DNA from: DATJMJ01 sp035503915
Lineage (GTDB): Bacteria; Actinomycetota; Acidimicrobiia; Acidimicrobiales; Palsa-688
Assembly: GCA_035503915.1 (NCBI GenBank)
Contig: DATJSU010000011.1
Span: forward strand, 124,001-188,000
Length of the DNA stretch: 64,000 nucleotides
Direction of reading: 5' to 3'
Below the pieces are notes generated by a model that was not told where the DNA came from, did not search any database, and worked only from the letters and a program-made list of their open reading frames with translations. This document shows, piece by piece, positions 8,770-18,168 of this stretch; the first letter of the stretch is position 1, and every line of letters starts with the position of its first letter. The translations under genes and the position numbers were made by a program.

Positions 8770-10065
8770 GTGGGCGGCGAGCGGGGCCGGCGGGCCCATC
8801 GTTTTGTGACTGCTGTGGTGAGGCCGAGGCCGCTTGCAGCGGCCGGAGCTTTGCTCGCGGTGGCGGCTGTGCTGACATTGGTAGTCGTGTTGGCCGGTGG
8901 CACCAGCGGCGACCGGCTCCGGCAATCCCGAGCAGCCACTGGGGAGACGCCAACTACGACCCGAGCGGAGGCAGAAGCCCAACTCCGAGACGACGTCACC
9001 ATGGTGCCGCTAAACGGCTCGACCACCCAAGACCTGAGCGGACCAGTTGCCGTGCATGCCACGGGCGCGCAGCTTGAGCACGTTGTAGTCGAGGCTTTCC
9101 CGGACGGCCACAAGTTGGCGGGGCAGTTGGACCCGGCGGAGAGCGAATGGTCTTACTCGGGCCAACTGCGGCCCGATACCAGGTACGAAGTGAGCTACGA
9201 AGTCGCTGGTAACAATGGTTTGGTTGCGAGCGGTCACGGGACCTTCACCACCTCTTCGGACAACAACGCCTATATCCAGCCCGAAGCACCCCCCACGTCA
9301 AGTCCAGGGTCAAACCCAGGTTCGGGCGCGGGGGCCTCGGGAGCTCCATCCACGACCTCCACGCCCACGAGCGCGAACGGCTCCCCCGCTGGTAACGAGG
9401 GGAGCCCAACCGGGCCAGCTTCTTCGACCACCGACAACCTCGGGCCCAGCAGCCCAGGTAGCACGAGCGGAGCAACGAGCGGAGCAGGCGGCACCGCACC
9501 GACCACCGCACCGGCCTCACTTTCGTCAACGCCGACCACCTCTCCCTTCTCCAGTTCCGCGACGTCCGCTTCGACGCCCACGACGGACAAAACAGCACAA
9601 TCCATCGCGCTCACGACCGCGTTCACGTCAGCGCCTAGCTCCCCGCCGAGTGTCTCCACGAGTGAACCCGTTACGACTGTCGAGCCGAGCGCAGGAGCCA
9701 GTGTTCCCACAACGACCTCCCCCGTAGGTGGCACGGCGACGAGCACGCCCGCGCCCCAGGGCCGCTCTGTGGCGACCACCGGCGCCGGTGCGCCCACGAG
9801 CGCCACCTCTGCTGGCAGCACCGGCACAACCGCCATGGGGACCACCGGTACTGGGACGCTCAGTACCGAGGGAGCTACCACTGGCACGGTTGCCTCGACA
9901 ACCAGCACTGCACCGGGCGCATCGAGCGGTGCGGTGTTACCGACGACCGGTGGCGCGGCCACACCCACAACTGCGCCGGGCAGCACGACCACGGCGACAA
10001 CAAGCGCCAGCACAACGACCGCCGTCAACACCACAACCACCACCACGCTGCAAACGACCCAGTAA
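8770..10065 (+). CDS. Membrane-anchored protein with Ig-like domain and Ser/Thr/Pro-rich tail
   Basis: 431 residues. One membrane segment (about residues 22-43, LAAAGALLAVAAVLTLVVVL) is followed by a roughly 100-residue beta-sandwich-like domain (VPLNGSTTQDL through HGTFTT). Its pattern resembles the Ig-like modules before L,D-transpeptidase domains, but no catalytic domain follows. From about residue 165 to the end the protein is almost only Thr, Ser, Pro, Gly and Ala, a wall-spanning stalk in type. The start is uncertain: GTG at 8770 is used here, and GTG codons at 8806 and 8815 are alternatives that keep the membrane segment. It is convergent with the HD-GYP gene, whose tail has the same composition. 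Confidence 0.7.
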   Translation: MGGERGRRAHRFVTAVVRPRPLAAAGALLAVAAVLTLVVVLAGGTSGDRLRQSRAATGETPTTTRAEAEAQLRDDVTMVPLNGSTTQDLSGPVAVHATGAQLEHVVVEAFPDGHKLAGQLDPAESEWSYSGQLRPDTRYEVSYEVAGNNGLVASGHGTFTTSSDNNAYIQPEAPPTSSPGSNPGSGAGASGAPSTTSTPTSANGSPAGNEGSPTGPASSTTDNLGPSSPGSTSGATSGAGGTAPTTAPASLSSTPTTSPFSSSATSASTPTTDKTAQSIALTTAFTSAPSSPPSVSTSEPVTTVEPSAGASVPTTTSPVGGTATSTPAPQGRSVATTGAGAPTSATSAGSTGTTAMGTTGTGTLSTEGATTGTVASTTSTAPGASSGAVLPTTGGAATPTTAPGSTTTATTSASTTTAVNTTTTTTLQTTQ

Positions 10066-10073
10066 CGGATCTC

Positions 10074-12350
10074 CTATACGCACACCCCGAGCAGGGAGAT
10101 CAGGCATGTTGTAGTCGTCGGGCTCTGGGGCTGGGTAGTCGACGTGACAACGGCGGCGGTTGTCGTAGGTGCCGCGGTAGTGGTTGGCGCGGCGCTGGTA
10201 CTTGTCGTTGCCGCAGTGGTCGTGCTCGCTGCCGTCGTGCTTGTCACGTTGCCCACCGTCGTTACTGGACTTGTCGTCGTGGTGGGCGACGTCGTCGTGG
10301 TCGTGCCCGGTGAGAGGGTCGTCGTAGAGCTCGGCAACCTGGTGGTGCTTGTCGGGTGACCGGTAGTGGTAGTGGTCTCGGGCTTTGTGGTCGTGGTGGC
10401 GCGGGCGGTTGTGGTGGGGGCCTCGCTCGTCGGTGTCGTGGCCTCGGTGGTGGTGCTCCTGGGCTTGGTCGTCGTCGTGGCAGGAGCGGTCGTCGTCGAA
10501 GTCGGGGCCGCAGTCGTCGGGGCCGCAGTCGTCGGGGCCAGAGTCGTCGGGGCCGCAGTCGTCGGAGCCGCAGTCGTCGGTGCCGCAGTCGTCGGTACCG
10601 CAGTCGTGGTCTCTGTGGTCGGGGTGGACGTGGTGGAGCCAGTCGCCGTACGCGCGGGCGACGTGGTGGGGGCAGTTGTAGTCGCCGGCGTAGTCGGTGG
10701 TGGGGAGGAGCTCGGCGGGGCAGTTGCTGTGGTGGACGAGCGAGGAGAGGGCTGGCTCTTGTTCGCCCGTACCGCGGGAGCGGAAGGCGGTACCCCCTGC
10801 GTACTGGGCACGGCGGCGGTGGAAGTTGTAGTACCCAAGTCCCCCCTGCTCCCCGAGGTCGGGGGTTGAGCGGGCGGGGATGTCGTAGCCCGGGGCGTGC
10901 TTTGCAGGACAGTGGTGGTGCTGCCAAGGTCTGTAACGAAAACCTGGTTCATTGAGGGTCTAATGGTCGACCTGCCATGCCGGCGCTCCTCTTTGGTGGG
11001 GCGCACTGCCTGGACAGCGGGGCGCCGTCGAGGTTTCCCGGCTGTGTGCTTATGCAAGGCCATCAGGCTCGGACGGGCCCGGTGCTGCGCATTGAGGTCA
11101 ACAAGGTGGGGCACGGTCGAGCTACTAGTCGTGGGGAGCACCGTGTGCACTTGAGCAGTCGTGCTCGTTGTAAGAGGCGCCGCCCTGGCTTGTGAAACGG
11201 CGTTCCTCGCTGCAGGCAACGTCCCCGGCACTGCGTGCGCTGCCACTAGACCGCCTGCAGCTATCGCGGCCGCGCCTGTGGCAACCTGAGCGCCTGAGAC
11301 AAGGGCCCGACCCGCCGCGCCGAGCCGGGTCAACAACGGCACGTCTGCCAGCCACGCGATAGGGCCGCCGCTCCACCTCAGTTTCCCGACTGAGATATCG
11401 AGGAAAGCTCGGACAATTTGCGGGTCGAACTGTGTGCCGGCGCACCGGGCGAGCTCCTTTCGAGCTGCCATGGCCGTCATTGGCTTTTTGTAAGAGCGGG
11501 CCGCTGTCATGACTTCGAATGAGTCCGCCACGGAAACGATACGCGCAGCGAGGGATAGTTGGTCCCCTGAGAGCCCGAATGGGTAGCCGGAGCCGTCGAA
11601 GTTCTCGTGGTGCTGCTCGATGGCGAGGCTCCATTCTCCAAGCCAGGGAGCAAGAGGCGCCACGAGACGGCGGCCCTCGAGGGGGTGCTGCCGGATTGTC
11701 GCCCACTCTTCTTCTGTGGGGGCACCGGGTTTGTTGAGCGTATCGGGATGGACTGTGAGCTTCCCAACGTCGTGGAGGAGCGACGCCCATCTCAACCGGT
11801 CGCGGTCGGCGAGGGGCAAACGTAGCTCGTCGGCGATCATGTCCGTAAGAGCGCGCACTCTCTCGGAGTGACCACGGGTCCGCCGGTCATGGCGGCTCAA
11901 GGACGCCGCCAATGTGAGGATCTCTTCGGCCACAACCGCGGGGACTGCGCGACCCCTTTCAGCCTCAGAGCGAGGAGCCCTCTCCAGCTCCCGCGTCATG
12001 CCGGCGCGCCACGCCACTTTCAAGCGTTTTGGTGCCTGGTCCGGAAAAAGCATCGTCATTTTGAGGAGCGCGGCCATTGGCAGAAGCGGCCGGCATGCGC
12101 GCTCGCCGATCACGAAGGCAATCGCCGAGACGGCGAGGACGAGGGCCCACCACGCGACAGACCCGACAAGAGAATGCCCCCGGTGGAGAAGATGCCCCGT
12201 AACCAGGGCCGTCACTATGGAAATCCCTATTGGCGCCGTGAGCGCCACCCCAGCGACCAGGGCGCTCAACCACTTGTGAGCGCGCCAACGATCCGATTGG
12301 GCCTTTGTGCGCTCGTGCAGAGCTGACTTGAACGGGTGCGGGAGCGGCAT
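10074..12350 (-). CDS. Membrane HD-GYP c-di-GMP phosphodiesterase with long Thr/Pro-rich tail
   Basis: 758 residues. Two membrane segments lie at about 28-95. The HD-GYP domain spans roughly 140-320, with HSERVRALT, the HD pair in LLHDVGKL, a further His in IRQHPLEG, the EQHHE His pair and the diagnostic GYP in DGSGYPFGL, all intact, so c-di-GMP hydrolysis is expected. A third hydrophobic stretch around 345-370 would place the remaining ~390 residues outside the cell; these are dominated by Thr, Pro, Ser and Ala with PTTAA tandem repeats and end in CLISLLGVCV. It is divergent from the Pel-like operon, which suggests control of that polysaccharide (inference). Confidence 0.88.
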   Translation of the reverse strand: MPLPHPFKSALHERTKAQSDRWRAHKWLSALVAGVALTAPIGISIVTALVTGHLLHRGHSLVGSVAWWALVLAVSAIAFVIGERACRPLLPMAALLKMTMLFPDQAPKRLKVAWRAGMTRELERAPRSEAERGRAVPAVVAEEILTLAASLSRHDRRTRGHSERVRALTDMIADELRLPLADRDRLRWASLLHDVGKLTVHPDTLNKPGAPTEEEWATIRQHPLEGRRLVAPLAPWLGEWSLAIEQHHENFDGSGYPFGLSGDQLSLAARIVSVADSFEVMTAARSYKKPMTAMAARKELARCAGTQFDPQIVRAFLDISVGKLRWSGGPIAWLADVPLLTRLGAAGRALVSGAQVATGAAAIAAGGLVAAHAVPGTLPAARNAVSQARAAPLTTSTTAQVHTVLPTTSSSTVPHLVDLNAQHRARPSLMALHKHTAGKPRRRPAVQAVRPTKEERRHGRSTIRPSMNQVFVTDLGSTTTVLQSTPRATTSPPAQPPTSGSRGDLGTTTSTAAVPSTQGVPPSAPAVRANKSQPSPRSSTTATAPPSSSPPPTTPATTTAPTTSPARTATGSTTSTPTTETTTAVPTTAAPTTAAPTTAAPTTLAPTTAAPTTAAPTSTTTAPATTTTKPRSTTTEATTPTSEAPTTTARATTTTKPETTTTTGHPTSTTRLPSSTTTLSPGTTTTTSPTTTTSPVTTVGNVTSTTAASTTTAATTSTSAAPTTTAAPTTTAAVVTSTTQPQSPTTTTCLISLLGVCV
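10501..10608 (-). repeat. 15-bp tandem repeats encoding PTTAA units
   Basis: About seven copies of a 15-base unit (plus strand GTCGTCGGGGCCGCA with small changes) lie inside the HD-GYP gene tail and encode successive PTTAA units. Copy number could vary between strains without breaking the frame. Confidence 0.85.
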
Positions 12351-12501
12351 CGGTCAACAGTCGACAAGCACCCTATCGACCAGGCATGAGAGTGCCTTTA
12401 GGTTGACCGAAAAGCGCGCTGCGAAGCACTCTTCCGTGCCCGGCACTCGCCCATGCCTGGCCGTTGCTCAAAAGTACTCAAGAGTTGCCGATGGTAAGCG
12501 A

Positions 12502-13521
12502 GTGACAGCTCAACGGGAAGGTCCCGCCCCTCGCGCTGGGCGAGCGTCAGCGCGCGTTCGTTTAGCTCCACGGCAGGACGGGCCGAACAGCTCGAGTGAG
12601 CACGAGGCAACGACGACAGGGACGGGGCCCGGGTTGTCGCGGCGCACCCCGGTAGACCTCTCTGAAGCCGCCTCCCAGGTGACCGCCGCCGACCATCCAG
12701 CCGCGGCTGGCCAGGTAGCTGCCACCGACGGTGCCTCTAGTCTTGGGAGCGCCTTGCGGCCAAGACGTCGCGCGGTGCGCGCCGCTCGCCAGAAAACTGT
12801 CCCCAGCCCTCAGGTGGCTGCCGTCTTACCAAGCACCGAGCTGCCAGAGGCACCCGCGCCCCCCCGGGGAGCTGTCGTGCTCGCCCTTGGCAGGCAGTAC
12901 TTCCACGACGGCACCGTTGGCCAGGGCCATTACGCGAACGAACTGCCCCCCACCTTGGTCGCAGCCGTCCAGAGCCTGCAGCTGTTGTCGAGGGCGATCC
13001 TTACCCAGTGCGGCGCGAGCGTGAACGGTGAGATCACCGTGGAATCCGGTAGCTGGTGCCTCCGGCTCGGGCCGGGGGTCGGAGAAGCTCAGCTCCTCGG
13101 GCCAGACGGCGTGCAAGCCGTCGCGCCGGCCCATCCAGAAAGGCGCGCCCAACAATGGCTCCGCGGTATTGCGGCGCTACGCGAAGCCGACCACGCCGGT
13201 GCGCTTTCTGCCTTCGAGGCGGAGGCCGTAGACGCGGCCGAGAAGGGTGCACCTCAGCGTGCGGCCGTCGCCTATCGCGCCGCCGCGGCGTCCGCGCGTT
13301 CCAGCGGCCGGTCAGACCAGGCCAATCGCTTCCTGCGACTTGCTGGGAAGTACTACTTGGAGATCGCCGAGTCACCGAGCACCCTACCCCAAGGGGTCTT
13401 TAGCGCTTATCGCGAAGCCGCACGCGCTTTTTTGGACGCAGGGAACCTGCCATTGGCGCAACAATGCCTTAGTAAAGCCCTCACCGTGGGCGGTGCGCTC
13501 GGCCTTGTTGAACAAACCTAG
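12502..13521 (+). CDS. TPR-like helical protein, first gene of Pel-like operon
   Basis: 339 residues from GTG 12502; the frame is open further upstream but that part overlaps the divergent HD-GYP gene. Residues 1-130 are low-complexity and polar. The middle (about 130-215) has a beta-rich piece. The C-terminal ~130 residues are alanine-rich helices with TPR-like pairs (QWLRGIAALREADHAGALSAF; AAVAYRAAAASAR; AYREAARAFLDAGN). It ends 8 bases before the PelF-like gene. In known pel operons PelE carries TPR repeats, so an analogous scaffold role is possible, but no membrane segment is seen and homology is not shown. Confidence 0.65.
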   Translation: MTAQREGPAPRAGRASARVRLAPRQDGPNSSSEHEATTTGTGPGLSRRTPVDLSEAASQVTAADHPAAAGQVAATDGASSLGSALRPRRRAVRAARQKTVPSPQVAAVLPSTELPEAPAPPRGAVVLALGRQYFHDGTVGQGHYANELPPTLVAAVQSLQLLSRAILTQCGASVNGEITVESGSWCLRLGPGVGEAQLLGPDGVQAVAPAHPERRAQQWLRGIAALREADHAGALSAFEAEAVDAAEKGAPQRAAVAYRAAAASARSSGRSDQANRFLRLAGKYYLEIAESPSTLPQGVFSAYREAARAFLDAGNLPLAQQCLSKALTVGGALGLVEQT

Positions 13522-13529
13522 CCGCCACG

Positions 13530-15146
13530 ATGAGGATTTATCTGTCCACGGAAGGGACATACCCGTTTGTGCTGGGTGGCGTCTCCACTTGGGCCGACCT
13601 ATTGGTGCGAGGCTTGGAGGACTACGAGTTCCATGTCGCCGCGATAGTCGACAACCCCTTTCACCCACTTGCCTTTAAGCCTCCCCGCAATGTGACCCTG
13701 CAGGCTGTTCCCCTCTGGGGTTCGGAAATGATAGACGAGTACCTCTCGGTCCCCGGTTCGTGGCGAAGGGCGCTCAGGACCTCGCGGGCAGAGGTGCGGA
13801 GGCGTTTCCTGCCCTGCTGGGAACCGTTTGTCGACGCGTTGGCAGTCCGAGAGTCCCCGAGCGCAGCGTTGGGCGACACGTTGGCAGAAGTCGCCAAGTT
13901 CGCGGAGCGTTACGACCTCCGCAAGGCGCTCGCGAGCCAAGCGACATGGTCGGTCCTCTTGGAGCGCTTGCGCTCCAATGCCCTGACGGCACGGGTCAGT
14001 TCCAAATCTGCGATCGATTTCGGGCGGGCATTGTTCCGCTTCCTCCTGCCGTTGTGCGCACCAATACCCCGCTCGGACGTGGCCCACATGTCCGCCGCCG
14101 GCCTTTGCGCGCTGCCCGTAATCGTCTCCAAATACCGGTACGGGACGCCCGTTCTCCTTACTGAGCATGGGATTTACCTCCGCGAACGGGTAATGGCATC
14201 CTCAGCCTTGGGAGTTGAGGACAAGTTCCTCCTAGTGAACTTCTACCGTGCCGTCACTGAGCTCGCGTACAGGATCGCGGACGTCCTGGCTCCTGTTTGT
14301 GCGTACAATTCTAGCTGGGAGGTAGCGCTCGGCGTCGACCCGGGCCGGATCCGGGTGGTCCACAACGGCCTTCCCGGCGGCGAGCTGGCTCACCTGGGCC
14401 CTGTGCTTCCCGCTGGGCCGCCAACGATCGGTTTTATAGGTCGGATCGACCCTTTGAAGGATGTAGTTACCCTCTTGCGGGCATTCGCTCGTGTCCACAA
14501 GGAGCTGCCAGAGGCGAGGTTGCGGCTCTGGGGACCGGCGAGCTCGCCGGCCTACATGAGCGAGTGCCAACAGGTGGCAGCCGACCTGGGGCTGTTGAGA
14601 GCGGACAGCGGCGGCTCCGCTGGGAGCCGCGGGGGCGCCCGGCATGGCCACCCGCCAGTGACATTTGAGGGACGCACGAGCGACCTGCCTACTGCTTATG
14701 GAGCTTGCCATGTAATAGCGCTTTCGTCGATCACTGAGGGCTTTCCTTACACCGTTGTGGAGTCGATGCTGGCGGCCAGGCTCGTGGTGGCCACTGACGT
14801 GGGCGGGGTCCGTGAGGCAATCGGGACGGTCTCTGTTGGGCCACCAGGGCTGGGCGACGCCAAGTCGGCGAGCAGCGGTACCAATGAGCAACCCCAAGCG
14901 GGTAGCTGGGCGGGAGCAAGGAGCGACCTCCTTGTGGACCCCGGGGACCCGCAGGCACTTGCGAGGGCTCTGCTGAGGGCGCTCCGGGCGCCGGAGAGAC
15001 AACGGCTCGCAGTGGCTCTGGCACTGCGCGAGCGAGCCCAGGCACAGTTCAACGTGAGCAACTTTCTCGGCGGCTATTCGGAGGTTTACCAGCAACTGGC
15101 GGCGCGGGGCTCGCAGCCTCTGGCTGGGGCAGTAGGGGCGGCCTGA
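13530..15146 (+). CDS. pelF: PelF-like GT4 glycosyltransferase
   Basis: 538 residues. The N-terminus (YLSTEGTYPFVLGGVSTWAD) is the signature of the DUF3492/PelF family. The C-terminal half is a GT-B fold glycosyltransferase of family 4: GFIGRIDPLKDV, RLRLWGP and the catalytic EX7E motif in EGFPYTVVE near residue 402. In Pseudomonas, PelF is the cytosolic polymerase of the Pel polysaccharide and works with the membrane transporter PelG. Here the stop codon overlaps the ATG of the PelG-like gene, so the two are translationally coupled. An insertion rich in Gly/Ser (about residues 365-375) and another (about 440-470) make it slightly longer than usual. Confidence 0.85.
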   Translation: MRIYLSTEGTYPFVLGGVSTWADLLVRGLEDYEFHVAAIVDNPFHPLAFKPPRNVTLQAVPLWGSEMIDEYLSVPGSWRRALRTSRAEVRRRFLPCWEPFVDALAVRESPSAALGDTLAEVAKFAERYDLRKALASQATWSVLLERLRSNALTARVSSKSAIDFGRALFRFLLPLCAPIPRSDVAHMSAAGLCALPVIVSKYRYGTPVLLTEHGIYLRERVMASSALGVEDKFLLVNFYRAVTELAYRIADVLAPVCAYNSSWEVALGVDPGRIRVVHNGLPGGELAHLGPVLPAGPPTIGFIGRIDPLKDVVTLLRAFARVHKELPEARLRLWGPASSPAYMSECQQVAADLGLLRADSGGSAGSRGGARHGHPPVTFEGRTSDLPTAYGACHVIALSSITEGFPYTVVESMLAARLVVATDVGGVREAIGTVSVGPPGLGDAKSASSGTNEQPQAGSWAGARSDLLVDPGDPQALARALLRALRAPERQRLAVALALRERAQAQFNVSNFLGGYSEVYQQLAARGSQPLAGAVGAA

Positions 15147-17026
15147 TGGCGGCGACCGCAGGACTGGGGAACAGGGGCACCGGCGAAGCTTCCGCTGCGG
15201 ACGGCTTCGGCTATACAGCGGGGCTCCTTGGAGATGAACAAGAGGCGGGCGACCTCGATGAGCTGAGGGCCGTTGAAGAATGGGCCACGATGGGCGGCTT
15301 CGGGGATGGCGCAGATTTCGTACCCGGAGCTGGCACTTTCTCGGGCGAGCGTGTCGACGGTACCGCGGCTGGCTTTCGGCCAGAGGAGCACGCTTTCCTG
15401 GGGTTGGCGGAAGAGCCCTTTGACAACGGCGACCTTCCTGTTCACCTGGCTGCAGCGACCGTGCTCACGGCGTGCCCGCACCCCCTGAGCGAGCTCGAAG
15501 TTGCCGTGGTGCTCGAGACTTGTGGCTACAACCACAACCGCGTCCAGTCGGCCGGAGCCGGGAGCTTGATGGAACTCGCGCGAGAGGTCTACGCTCTGGT
15601 GCCCGTCTACTCTCAGGCCAGCCGTGGGCCAAACCGCCAGGCGCACCCAGATGTCAGTGAAGGCTCACGATGGCGGAGAGCCATGGAGGCTGTAGGCGCC
15701 TTTTCGCGCGGCCTTCTCTTTGCCGCGCCCCTCTTGGCCAGCCTCACCACCATGCTCGTGGTCGGGACGTCGTTTTGGTCGTCGCGGGTAGAGCTCTACA
15801 CCCTTGCGAGCGCGTTGACGTTATTTGCGTGCATAGCGCTCATCTGTACTGGGCCGTTCATCTACGCGTTCGTCCGGCGCGGTTCTTTCTACATGGCATT
15901 TCGAGATTCCGGCATGTTGGCATACGTGACGCGCCGTGCGCTTGGTATGGGGATGCTCGTGTCTGTTGCCTTCTCAATAGCGACTTACGTGGCACGCAAC
16001 GACCTCGCTTCGCAAGGGTCGCCCGCGGCCAACCGGCTCGGCCTCGCCGCCGGCATCTCGATTGCCGCGCTCCAGGTGGGGCTTTCTCCCTTCTACCTAC
16101 GCAACACCTTGCTGCCGATGCTAGCCGTGATGGGTAGCGGGGCGACCCTTTTGGTATGGCACGTGACGCATTTGGGTGCGTACGTCGACCCCGTGTACCT
16201 CGCTGTCTGGCAGGTTCGAGAAGTCGCCTTTATGGCGGTGGCCACCTGGTTGATTGACGCCTGGTGGGTGATGCAGGGCGCTCGTCCGGGCCGCAAGGGA
16301 GCGCCCGCGCGGCGGCTGTGGCTGCCCTCGGGAAGGGCCGTCGCGAGAGCCGTAGCTCCTTATGCAGCCTTTGGTTTCGCATATTTCTTACTTGTGGCAT
16401 TCCCGCAATTGGTCAGTGGGGGGGCTTGGTTGGGCCGCTACAACTTCAATGGCGCCTTCTCTCTAGCGAGTGGCGTGGCCTTGGTCTGTTTGGTGCCCGT
16501 AGCCGGCTTCGGGAACGTGGTGGCGATCCAGTTCACTAACCATGCCCTGCCTGCTGTCCTCGCCCGTGAACCGGTAGCGGCAGTCGAAAAGGCGCGGTCG
16601 TTGCTCGCCCGGCAATGGAGGGCCAAAATGGCCCTTGCTGTGGCTGCGGGCCTGGCCGCAACGGTGATGATCGACCTCGTCGTGCCAAAACTTGCCTACG
16701 GCTGGCTGGTGGCGCACGGGATGGCGGCTTCTTCCGGCCTGCTCTATATGTGCACCGCCGGTTTTCTCTTCCTGTCGATCGGCACCTTTGCCTCCCAGCT
16801 GTTGTTCGGCATGTCTGCTGCCAGCCATTCGGTGGTCGCGTCCCTTGTTGGTGCGGTCGTCCTCGTGGTTTGTTCTTTGGTCTTGAGCATCTCAGGCGCG
16901 ACTTCCCTGGCTAATGCAGCCGCGATCAGCTTCCTAGCCGGGTGCGCCGTCTTCGCAACCCTCGCAGTTGCTGCCGACGCCAAGGCCTTTTCCCGCGTGG
17001 ACTTCACGTGTTACCGCGCCCTCTGA
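15146..17026 (+). CDS. pelG: PelG-like polysaccharide transporter with N-terminal extension
   Basis: 626 residues. From about 178 to the end it is a polytopic membrane protein with roughly 12 segments, consistent with the MOP/MATE-like PelG that pairs with PelF. About 170 soluble residues precede the first membrane segment; PelG of Pseudomonas is near 456 residues and lacks this. The extension contains HLAAATVLTACPHPLSELEV and no domain I can name. The ATG overlaps the preceding stop (TGATG). The PelG assignment rests on the fixed pairing with PelF, topology and size more than on residue motifs. Confidence 0.72.
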   Translation: MAATAGLGNRGTGEASAADGFGYTAGLLGDEQEAGDLDELRAVEEWATMGGFGDGADFVPGAGTFSGERVDGTAAGFRPEEHAFLGLAEEPFDNGDLPVHLAAATVLTACPHPLSELEVAVVLETCGYNHNRVQSAGAGSLMELAREVYALVPVYSQASRGPNRQAHPDVSEGSRWRRAMEAVGAFSRGLLFAAPLLASLTTMLVVGTSFWSSRVELYTLASALTLFACIALICTGPFIYAFVRRGSFYMAFRDSGMLAYVTRRALGMGMLVSVAFSIATYVARNDLASQGSPAANRLGLAAGISIAALQVGLSPFYLRNTLLPMLAVMGSGATLLVWHVTHLGAYVDPVYLAVWQVREVAFMAVATWLIDAWWVMQGARPGRKGAPARRLWLPSGRAVARAVAPYAAFGFAYFLLVAFPQLVSGGAWLGRYNFNGAFSLASGVALVCLVPVAGFGNVVAIQFTNHALPAVLAREPVAAVEKARSLLARQWRAKMALAVAAGLAATVMIDLVVPKLAYGWLVAHGMAASSGLLYMCTAGFLFLSIGTFASQLLFGMSAASHSVVASLVGAVVLVVCSLVLSISGATSLANAAAISFLAGCAVFATLAVAADAKAFSRVDFTCYRAL

Positions 17027-18108
17027 GGATTAAGCGCCCTCGGGGCCAGAACTCGACCTTAGGCGTCAGCGCGCCCCTCACTCCTCATCGCGGCTTGCGT
17101 TTTCAGGCCACAGTCGCTGCGGTCATACTGGGCGTCAGTGTCGTTGCCCTCTCGAGCTGGCCGAGTGACGTCCCTGCGCGACCTTTACCCGCGCAATTGC
17201 AACGTCTTCGGTCGGGCTTGGTGATGGCTGACCCGCTGGACCACCAGCTCAGCGCATCGGACCTCGGCGACCAGTACGTGCTCGACGGCAGTGCCGGTGC
17301 CCGCCTCGGGTGGGCTTACGAAACGAGCTCGGGGCTCCTCGTCGGGGTCAAGGCGCATTCGGGTTGGGCGGGGTGGTTCGCAGTTACGGTGCATGCTGCC
17401 GGGCCGAGTGTTGCCTGGCACACCAACATGGCAGCAACCGCCTTGCCTCCAGGCACAAAAGGAAGAGGTATCGCTGTCTTTGCTGTTCAGACCGGCACTA
17501 CGCAACGAAGCGGCGCGATCAACTACATCGTCGTCGGGGCTCTCACGGTAAAGCGCGAGTACCGCTGGGTCATTGGTTATGCACACGGCATTGTTGCGGG
17601 AGCTACGACCAATTTGCTGTGGAAGTCGCGTTGGTACCCCGACGGGACGGCGGCGGCGTTCATGCAAGCGACTCCTGTCACTGTTGTCACCAATGGCTAC
17701 CACAGCGTGGCGGTCTGGATCGGCGGGAAAGAGGTCCTCCACCGCGCTCACCTCGCCATGGACATCCCCCCTCCCTTTCAAGCTTATTTGGAGGTGCAGA
17801 GCTCAGCTCCCGCCTACGCGGCGAGGTTTACCAACTTCTGGGTCGCAGATGAGGCGCCCCTGGAGGTAAGCGGGGTCGCCGCACGATCACCCGTGTCCCT
17901 CGTCGGCGCGGGGGGCCATGTGCTCGCTCGGGCAACTGCCAACGCCTCGGGCATGGCTCTTCTGTCGCTGCCCATGCCCGAACTGGCCGGTACTGGGGCG
18001 CTCCGGGTCAACTTGGTGCACGGCGGGCCCGGACGGGCGGCTGGGACCTCCCGTTCGCAGGTGCAAGTGGCTTATTCGGGAGGCGACATCTTGCATTTCG
18101 GCCATTGA
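17008..18108 (+). CDS. Membrane-anchored beta-sandwich protein, last gene of Pel-like operon
   Basis: 366 residues from GTG 17008, which overlaps the PelG-like gene by 19 bases; no strong ribosome site is visible, so the start is approximate. A single membrane segment (about 30-50, VAAVILGVSVVALSSW) anchors an extracellular part rich in beta strands. The region about 70-280 has the look of a concanavalin-like jelly roll (YETSSGLLVGVKAHSGWAGW; NYIVVGALTVKREYRW; FTNFWVADE), and a smaller beta domain closes the protein. Position suggests carbohydrate binding or export outside the cell (inference). Confidence 0.68.
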   Translation: MLPRPLRIKRPRGQNSTLGVSAPLTPHRGLRFQATVAAVILGVSVVALSSWPSDVPARPLPAQLQRLRSGLVMADPLDHQLSASDLGDQYVLDGSAGARLGWAYETSSGLLVGVKAHSGWAGWFAVTVHAAGPSVAWHTNMAATALPPGTKGRGIAVFAVQTGTTQRSGAINYIVVGALTVKREYRWVIGYAHGIVAGATTNLLWKSRWYPDGTAAAFMQATPVTVVTNGYHSVAVWIGGKEVLHRAHLAMDIPPPFQAYLEVQSSAPAYAARFTNFWVADEAPLEVSGVAARSPVSLVGAGGHVLARATANASGMALLSLPMPELAGTGALRVNLVHGGPGRAAGTSRSQVQVAYSGGDILHFGH

Positions 18109-18168
18109 GAGATCCTGGGCGCCGGCTGGCACAAGGCTGTTGAAGGGACGCGGTTGTGCTTCGTTACC

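Noticed and set aside
10501..10608. Regular spacing that could suggest a CRISPR array
   Set aside because: The units are contiguous 15-mers in a coding frame with no spacers and no cas genes.
10356..10955. Plus-strand frame with RGR-rich protein over the HD-GYP tail
   Set aside because: It is the antisense of Thr/Pro repeats and has no start signal or family.
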